This document shows positions 57,812 through 64,000 of a DNA stretch of 64,000 nt, piece by piece. The notes beneath the pieces are model-generated. The model saw only the letters and a list, made by a program, of their open reading frames with translations, did not search any database and was not told where the DNA came from. Source of the stretch: an uncultured Flavobacteriaceae bacterium (GTDB taxonomy: Bacteria; Bacteroidota; Bacteroidia; Flavobacteriales; Flavobacteriaceae); the NCBI GenBank assembly GCA_913045325.1, contig CAJWPZ010000001.1, forward strand, positions 1-64,000. The letters run 5' to 3'. How positions within the stretch are numbered: position 1 is the stretch's first letter; each line of letters starts with the position of its first letter. A program made the position numbers and the translations under genes.

Positions 57812-58447
57812 TTATAAATCTTTAAAGATTTTAAAAGCGGTTATTAAAGAAATTAATGCGGTGACGGCGCCAATAATAAAATTCATATTTACCTTTAGTG
57901 GGGTATTTCTGGAGGAGTCTTTTCGTTTAAAAAAATGAATGTATAACCTCAGCATAATAAAAGTACCTATTCCAGATGCTAAAATAGCAGTTATTAATTC
58001 TGGGGTATCAAAAGAAAACCACCCAAAAGCAGAAAAAGTAACGCTAACATAGACCCAGTAAGGCAGGGGTAACACATTAAGAAAGGCAATAAATATACCT
58101 CCAAAAAAACGTTTCTTTTTCGATTTTCTAACCAAATTTTCAGGAATCGCTCTACGGGTATCTTTAGCTATAAAAAGGAAGTAAATAGTGATACATATGA
58201 AAATTCCAAGTGCAACTTGTTCTAGAGAAGCAATAACATCTGGATTTTTTTCCAGATATCTGGCAAACAATAGAGCAATGTAGGTTTGAAACATTACTGT
58301 AACACAGACACCTAGAGAGAAAAGGGTTGCATTTCTTCTGCCCTCTTTCATACTTATTTTAGCGGCAGACATATTGATGAGCCCTGGAGGAATTACTCCA
58401 ATAAAAGCTGCTGAAAAAGCAATAATAAAGTTGAAAAGTATGGCCAT
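57812..58447 (-). CDS. LysE-family-like transporter
   Basis: AAFIGVIPPGLINMSAAKISMKEGRRNATLFSLGVCVTVMFQTYIAL; multiple TM segments. Confidence 0.85.
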   Translation of the reverse strand: MAILFNFIIAFSAAFIGVIPPGLINMSAAKISMKEGRRNATLFSLGVCVTVMFQTYIALLFARYLEKNPDVIASLEQVALGIFICITIYFLFIAKDTRRAIPENLVRKSKKKRFFGGIFIAFLNVLPLPYWVYVSVTFSAFGWFSFDTPELITAILASGIGTFIMLRLYIHFFKRKDSSRNTPLKVNMNFIIGAVTALISLITAFKIFKDL

Positions 58448-58477
58448 TTGTACTACGTGAAGATACGGTATTTTTTA

Positions 58478-59155
58478 TCAAGAAAACCCAAAACGTATGT
58501 AGGTGATTTTTTTACCCACTTCAAGATATTGACGTTCATAAAATGTTTGAATACCCACAACCGCATCTGGAGCATGCTCTCCAATACCATACACATCATG
58601 GTGTGCAAAATCTATTGGAAGTTTTAAACCCTGCAATAGCCCTAGAGTATAGCCGTGCATGTACTCACTATCTGTTTTAAGATGCATGACCCCTTCTGGT
58701 TTTAGAATTTTTTTGTACTTATTTAAAAAATCTTCATTGGTTAATCTATGCTTGGTGCGCTTGTATTTTATTTGTGGATCTGGAAAAGTTATCCAAATTT
58801 CGTCTACTTCGTTTTGAGCAAAAAGGCCATCTATAAGCTCTATTTGAGTTCTTAAAAAGCCCACATTATCTAAGCCCTCTTCAAGGGCGGTTTTAGCGCC
58901 TCTCCAAAAACGAGCCCCTTTAATATCTACTCCCAAAAAGTTTTTATTAGGATACATTTTGGCAAGATTGACAGTATACTCCCCTTTACCACAGCCCAAC
59001 TCTAAGACAATGGGATTGTCATTTTTAAAAAAATCTTTGTTCCAATTTCCCTTTAAAAGAAGCCCATCAGATTCAGCCTCTGCCCTAGAGGGTTGCACAA
59101 CATTAGAGAAAGTGTCATTCTCTCTAAATCGTTTTAATTTATTTTTACTACCCAA
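58478..59155 (-). CDS. trmB: tRNA (guanosine(46)-N7)-methyltransferase
   Basis: VLELGCGKGEYTVNLAKMYPNKNFLGVDIKGAR; IWITFPDPQIKYKRTKHRLT. Confidence 0.96.
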   Translation of the reverse strand: MGSKNKLKRFRENDTFSNVVQPSRAEAESDGLLLKGNWNKDFFKNDNPIVLELGCGKGEYTVNLAKMYPNKNFLGVDIKGARFWRGAKTALEEGLDNVGFLRTQIELIDGLFAQNEVDEIWITFPDPQIKYKRTKHRLTNEDFLNKYKKILKPEGVMHLKTDSEYMHGYTLGLLQGLKLPIDFAHHDVYGIGEHAPDAVVGIQTFYERQYLEVGKKITYIRFGFS

Positions 59156-59244
59156 AATTTATTTTTTGGCAAAATTAAGAAAATATAACCCAGTGACAAT
59201 TATTAATAATTTGTTTTGGCCTAATACCTAAACAATTTGAGGAT

Positions 59245-60288
59245 TTAATTGCTTAGTTGCATTGTAAAGGAAAACTCAGATCCAATACCGTGTTGGCTTT
59301 CTACATATATATTTTCAAGATGAGCATCCATAATATGTTTTACTATAGAAAGCCCCAGGCCACTGCCACCCTCTTTTCTTGAGCCGCTTTTATCTACTCT
59401 GTAAAAACGTTCGAAAAGTCTAGGTAAGTGCTCTTTCTCAATACCTTCACCATTATCTGTAACCCTAATAATAACTTTGTTTTTCACAAGATGCTCTACA
59501 CTAATCTCTGTAGTTCCCTCGTTTTTCCCATATTTTATTGAGTTTACAATTAAATTAGAGAGTACTTGTTGTATGCGCTCTTGATCGCCATAAACTTTAA
59601 TACTCTCTTTATAGTGTTTATCAAATACTAGTGAGATGTTTTTCTTGCTCGCCTTCATCTCTAGTAAATCAAACACGTTTTTAACAAGTTTTATAATATT
59701 AAAATTTTCTTTTTCAAGAGTTAGGCCTCCAACTTCAAGCTGGGTAATCATATCAAGATCTTTGATAATATAAAGTAATCGCTCTACCCCTTTGTTGGCT
59801 CTTTTTAAATATTTTTTTCTAACTGCCTTATCTTTATAGGCACCATCAAGTAAGGTTAAAATATATCCTTGTACTGTAAACAAGGGTGTTTTAAGTTCAT
59901 GAGAGACATTTCCTATAAATTCTTTGCGGTAATTTTCTCTTACTTTTAAGGTTTCAATTTCAATTTTTTTATTCTCTGCAAAACGACCCACCTCTTGAGT
60001 TAGGGTTTCCATGTCTGTAGAAATGCTCTTTTGACTAAAAGAGGTAGCATCTAAAAGAGAGATATCATCATACATGTTTTTAATTCTTTTGTAGATAAAT
60101 CGCTCCAATCTGTATTGAATAAAACCAAAACAAACAACAAAAAAACTGGCTCCAAAAAAAAGAATATGCCATGGGTTAAACCCAGAGGTAACATACAAAA
60201 AAACACCTAGTATAAGCATCGAAATAACGCTAAGATAGGCTGCTGTGAGCAGTGCAAATTGATATGTTTTATTTAACTTTTTTAGCAT
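59245..60288 (-). CDS. Sensor histidine kinase
   Basis: FIGNVSHELKTPLFTVQGYI; NLIVNSIKYG; GSGLGLSIVKHIM. Confidence 0.95.
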   Translation of the reverse strand: MLKKLNKTYQFALLTAAYLSVISMLILGVFLYVTSGFNPWHILFFGASFFVVCFGFIQYRLERFIYKRIKNMYDDISLLDATSFSQKSISTDMETLTQEVGRFAENKKIEIETLKVRENYRKEFIGNVSHELKTPLFTVQGYILTLLDGAYKDKAVRKKYLKRANKGVERLLYIIKDLDMITQLEVGGLTLEKENFNIIKLVKNVFDLLEMKASKKNISLVFDKHYKESIKVYGDQERIQQVLSNLIVNSIKYGKNEGTTEISVEHLVKNKVIIRVTDNGEGIEKEHLPRLFERFYRVDKSGSRKEGGSGLGLSIVKHIMDAHLENIYVESQHGIGSEFSFTMQLSN

Positions 60289-60971
60289 TATTCTACAAAC
60301 TTATACCCAACTCCTTTTATAGTTTTAAACTTTTGTTCTCCTATTTTTTCTCTTAATTTACGAATATGTACATCAATAGTTCTATCACCAACTACAACAT
60401 CATTACCCCAAACACTATCTAAAATATCTTCTCTTTTAAACACCTTCCCTGGCTTTGAAGCGAGCAAAGACAGCAGTTCAAATTCTTTTCTGGGCAATAC
60501 CATTTCTTGGGTATCTACAAGTATTTTATACTCCTCTCTGTTAATGGTTAGGTTGCCCAGTTCAAGTATTTGCTGGGCTTGTTCTTGAGATTTAAATCTG
60601 CGCAGCAAAGATTTTACCTTGCTAGTGAGTACCTTAGGTTTGATTGGTTTTGTGATGTAGTCATCTGCTCCGGCTTCAAAACCCGCAACTTGAGAATAAT
60701 CCTCCCCACGGGCAGTAAGAAATGTGATAACGGTCTCAGATAACTCAGGAATCAACCGTAACTTTTCACAAGCTTCAATACCATCCATTTCTGGCATCAT
60801 CACATCAAGTATAATGAGTTTAGGCTTGTGTTTTTTAGCTTTTTTAATGGCCTCTACTCCATTTTGGGCCGTGACCACAGTATACCCCTGTGCAGTTAAA
60901 TTATACCCAATGATCTCTAGGATATCTAGCTCATCATCAACTAATAATATGGTAGTGTCTTTCTTTTTCAT
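60288..60971 (-). CDS. OmpR/PhoB-family response regulator
   Basis: ILLVDDELDILEII; LIILDVMMPEMDGIE; winged helix GDRTIDVHIRKLREKIG...IKGVGYKF. Confidence 0.96.
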   Translation of the reverse strand: MKKKDTTILLVDDELDILEIIGYNLTAQGYTVVTAQNGVEAIKKAKKHKPKLIILDVMMPEMDGIEACEKLRLIPELSETVITFLTARGEDYSQVAGFEAGADDYITKPIKPKVLTSKVKSLLRRFKSQEQAQQILELGNLTINREEYKILVDTQEMVLPRKEFELLSLLASKPGKVFKREDILDSVWGNDVVVGDRTIDVHIRKLREKIGEQKFKTIKGVGYKFVE

Positions 60972-61134
60972 CTTTTAAAATGGTAGGCAGTATTTAATTA
61001 CTGTAAAATTATCACTTTTTAAAGATATACACTTATTAGCTTATCAATATTAAGCTACCATTAAATAATTGTAATTATTTTTATCAAAGGGCTTTAAATG
61101 AGTATATTTATGCAAATTTTAAAACCTAACAACA

Positions 61135-62832
61135 ATGAAAAAAATTACACTATTAGTTGCAATGCTATTTGCAACCCTTTCTATTGCTCAAACTATTAAA
61201 ATCGTGGAGATTGATGCAGATCAAACCTCTACAGATGATATGGAATTTCTTGAGATTCTTACTGAGTCTTCAAACCAATCTTTAAGCGGTTACATTGTTG
61301 TTTTTTATAATGGTAACAGTGATCAAAGTTATAGAACTCTTGACCTTGCAGGATTTTCTTCTGACTCGAATGGATACTTCATTATTGGTAGTGATCTTTT
61401 TCCTGGGGCAGATATCATTATGGGACCAGATAACACTATTCAAAACGGAGCAGATGCAATTGCTATTTACTCAGCAGATGCAGCAAACTTTCCTGACGGA
61501 ACTTCAGTGACTAGCAGTGGTCTTGTAGATGCAGTTGTATATGGAACAAGTGATGATGATGATTTAGAGCTTTTGGCTGGATTAAATCAAACCATGCAGT
61601 GGGATGAGAATCAAAACGGTTTGAAGGATGTTGAGTCTCTTCAATTTGATGCTTCAACAAATGGTTTTTGTGCAGGAACTCCTACTCCAAGAGCAGCAAA
61701 CATAGACTGTTCTTCTGCGTGTCCAATAAGTCTTTTTGTTGCAAGTGTAACGTGTGATATGGTTACCTCTGGTGTAGACACCTACACAACAACTCTTGGA
61801 TTTACAGGAGGTGGTACTGCAACTTACACCTTTTCAGCATCTGAAGGAAGTGTTAGTGGAGATGACCCATCATCAAGCGCAGCTGGAGAAATTACAATTA
61901 CTGGTGTAAATGAAGGAGTTGATTTTACCTATAGCCTAGTAAGCGAAAATTGCGACATCTCAAACACTATTAACTCACCATCTTGTGAGCCAGGATCTAC
62001 AGTAAATACAATTGCTGAATTAAGAGCGGGTACCATTGGTAATGATTATACACTAAACGGTGAGGCAGTTGTTACTTTTGTACAAAGTTTTAGAAATCAA
62101 AAATTTATTGAAGATGGTACTGCTGCAATTTTAATTGACGACAGTAACGCGATTATCACCTCTGCACTTGCTGCTGGTGATGGTATAACAGGACTTACAG
62201 GTACCCTAGATGAATTTGGAGGAATGATGCAGTTTAGACCAACAATGAGTGTTTCTGCTTCTTCTACTGGCAATGCAATTGTAGCGCAGTCTGTACTAGT
62301 ATCAGATTTAAATGCAAATCCAAACAATTATGAGTCTGAGTATGTGCGCATCTTTGAATATGCAATTATTGACGCTGCGACAAACCCAACTTGGATTGTA
62401 GGATTAGAGTATCAAATGCTTACTCAAAGTGGAGATTATATCTTTAGAACCTCTTTCTATGATGCAGATTACATCGGTGCAGAAGTGCCAACAAGTAACA
62501 CCACAGTAGTCTCTGGTATTATTACAGAGCGTAACGACGGCAGCTACTACATCACCGCAAGAAGTCTTTCTGATTTTGCTAATGACCTAGGAGCTAATGA
62601 CAACGCTATAGAAGGTTTTGTGATGACGCCTAATCCTGCAAACACTTTTATCCAAGTAAAAGGCGCTAGCAATAGCCCAATGTCTATACAAATTTTTGAC
62701 ATCCTTGGAAAGCAAGTTCTTGCTCTAGAAAATGCAAACCGTGTAAACATCCAGAGCTTAACCTCTGGAATGTACATTGTAAAAGCGGTTCAAAATGGTG
62801 GGGTTGCAACTACAAAATTGATTGTACAATAA
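61135..62832 (+). CDS. Lamin-tail/DUF5689-like secreted protein with T9SS type A-like sorting domain
   Basis: Signal peptide MKKITLLVAMLFATLSIAQ; KIVEIDADQTSTDDMEFLEIL; C-term TPNPANTFIQVKGASNSPMSIQIFDILGKQVLALENANRVNIQSLTSGMYIVKAVQ. Confidence 0.88.
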   Translation: MKKITLLVAMLFATLSIAQTIKIVEIDADQTSTDDMEFLEILTESSNQSLSGYIVVFYNGNSDQSYRTLDLAGFSSDSNGYFIIGSDLFPGADIIMGPDNTIQNGADAIAIYSADAANFPDGTSVTSSGLVDAVVYGTSDDDDLELLAGLNQTMQWDENQNGLKDVESLQFDASTNGFCAGTPTPRAANIDCSSACPISLFVASVTCDMVTSGVDTYTTTLGFTGGGTATYTFSASEGSVSGDDPSSSAAGEITITGVNEGVDFTYSLVSENCDISNTINSPSCEPGSTVNTIAELRAGTIGNDYTLNGEAVVTFVQSFRNQKFIEDGTAAILIDDSNAIITSALAAGDGITGLTGTLDEFGGMMQFRPTMSVSASSTGNAIVAQSVLVSDLNANPNNYESEYVRIFEYAIIDAATNPTWIVGLEYQMLTQSGDYIFRTSFYDADYIGAEVPTSNTTVVSGIITERNDGSYYITARSLSDFANDLGANDNAIEGFVMTPNPANTFIQVKGASNSPMSIQIFDILGKQVLALENANRVNIQSLTSGMYIVKAVQNGGVATTKLIVQ

Positions 62833-62852
62833 ACGCTCATTTCATTGTATTT

Positions 62853-62888
62853 AAAGAGGCTGTCTTTGTTATAAGACAGCCTCTTTTT
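62853..62888 (+). terminator. Terminator hairpin
   Basis: aaagaggctgtctt-tgttat-aagacagcctcttttt. Confidence 0.85.
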
Positions 62889-62966
62889 ATTTTCATAAGC
62901 TTTATATAATATATCCTTTTGGTGATATTATTGTGTACTTTTGAAGGGTCACCTCGGAAATTTAAA

Positions 62967-63941
62967 ATGCCTATCATACCTGTTTTCAACATACAAAGCC
63001 AAAAAGAATTTGAACAAAAGGCACTACAAGTTTTTAAATTTCAGTATGAGAACCTTACTATATACAAGACCTATTGTGATCTTTTAAAGGTGGACCCACA
63101 CAAGGTTTTAAAAATTAGTGATATTCCATTTCTACCCATTACTTTTTTCAAGCAACAGCCAATTCTAGCAAACAATTGTGTAGTAGAAAAAATATTTACC
63201 AGCAGTGGCACAACATCAAACACAACCAGCAAACACTATGTGGCAGATTTAAAATTATATAAAACTAGTTTTACAACCGCTTTTAAACAACAATATGGTG
63301 CCATTGAAGACTACACCATACTTGCGCTTTTACCAAGCTATTTGGAGAGTGAAGGTTCATCACTAGTTTATATGGTAGATGCGCTTATTGCTATGAGCCA
63401 GCAGCCTAAAAGCGGGTTTTATCTAGACAATCTAGATGCATTAGCCAGTACCATAAAAGCGTTAGAGTTACAAAAGAAAAAAACACTACTGCTCGGGGTT
63501 TCCTATGCCCTTTTAGATCTTATAGAAGCGCACACTTTTAAGCTAAAGCACACTATTATTATGGAAACTGGCGGCATGAAAGGGCGCAGAAAAGAACTTA
63601 TTAAAGAAAGCTTACACGAAAAACTCTCTAAAGGATTTGGAGTTAAAACAATACACAGTGAGTATGGCATGACAGAGTTACTCTCTCAGGCCTACTCAAA
63701 GGGGAATGGGATTTTTAAGTGCCCCCCTTGGATGAGGGTACTCACCAGAGATACCCAAGACCCAAGGGGGTGGGTAAGGGGTAAAACCGGTGGTATTAAC
63801 GTAATAGATTTGGCCAATCAATACACCTGCTCCTTTATAGCAACTCAAGATCTTGGAAGAAGCAATAAAGATGGAAGTTTTGAAATTCTAGGCCGCTTTG
63901 ACACAAGCGATGTTAGAGGGTGTAACTTAATGGTAGATTAA
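62967..63941 (+). CDS. LuxE-like acyl-protein synthetase / acyl transferase (ANL superfamily)
   Basis: IFTSSGTTSNTTSKHYV; HSEYGMTELLSQAYS; DLGRSNKDGSFEILGRFDTSDVRGCNLMVD; start set at MPIIPVFN. Confidence 0.88.
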   Translation: MPIIPVFNIQSQKEFEQKALQVFKFQYENLTIYKTYCDLLKVDPHKVLKISDIPFLPITFFKQQPILANNCVVEKIFTSSGTTSNTTSKHYVADLKLYKTSFTTAFKQQYGAIEDYTILALLPSYLESEGSSLVYMVDALIAMSQQPKSGFYLDNLDALASTIKALELQKKKTLLLGVSYALLDLIEAHTFKLKHTIIMETGGMKGRRKELIKESLHEKLSKGFGVKTIHSEYGMTELLSQAYSKGNGIFKCPPWMRVLTRDTQDPRGWVRGKTGGINVIDLANQYTCSFIATQDLGRSNKDGSFEILGRFDTSDVRGCNLMVD

Positions 63942-63945
63942 AATT

Positions 63946-63980
63946 AAAAAACATCCATTTTTTTAAAATGGATGTTTTTT
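63946..63980 (+). terminator. Terminator hairpin
   Basis: aaaaaacatccatttt / aaaatggatgtttttt. Confidence 0.85.
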
Positions 63981-64000
63981 ATGTATGCGATTTCCCTTAG

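Noticed and set aside
62919-62966. Upstream start of the LuxE-like ORF (MVILLCTFEGSPRKFK)
   Set aside because: Overlaps a TACTTTTG promoter-like element; start at 62967 (MPIIPVFN) is more plausible.
1-64000. CRISPR arrays, prophage, integrative elements, toxin-antitoxin or BGC-type clusters
   Set aside because: No regular spacer arrays, integrases, transposases, phage structural genes or PKS/NRPS motifs seen on reading the window; gene content is mostly housekeeping.

Overview
This 64 kb window looks like ordinary chromosomal backbone from a Flavobacteriaceae-like Bacteroidetes. Evidence: two proteins with T9SS type A-like C-terminal tails, a GLPGLI plus TonB-receptor-like pair, dnaE with a fused N-terminal exonuclease, TAnnTTTG-type promoters, and no Shine-Dalgarno bias. 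Recognisable genes include mutS, tig-clpP-clpX, hemW, ruvC, hppD, dnaE, rpsP-rimM, trmB, an Mrp/Nfu/ferredoxin/FNR block and a PhoB/PhoR-like pair. There are five tRNA genes: Leu-UAA, Gly-GCC, Leu-UAG, Gln-UUG and Asp-GUC. I saw no CRISPR array, rRNA, prophage, transposase or recognisable defence island, and I do not see convincing evidence for a large new multi-gene system. The best second-look items are: a perfect 10-bp stem-loop predicted at the 5' end of the tig-clpP-clpX mRNA; a 50-codon remnant, missed by the ORF track, that resembles the N-terminus of a membrane-anchored MutS-like protein; a kinase + M23 peptidase + class III aminotransferase fusion; a folK/deoxynucleoside-kinase fusion with no ATG/GTG start; an ATL-type Cys-to-Ala alkyltransferase-like protein; a tandem-repeat tail on ribosomal protein S16; and a small RR-motif protein next to a T9SS substrate. 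All family names are from reading motifs by eye; no database search was run.
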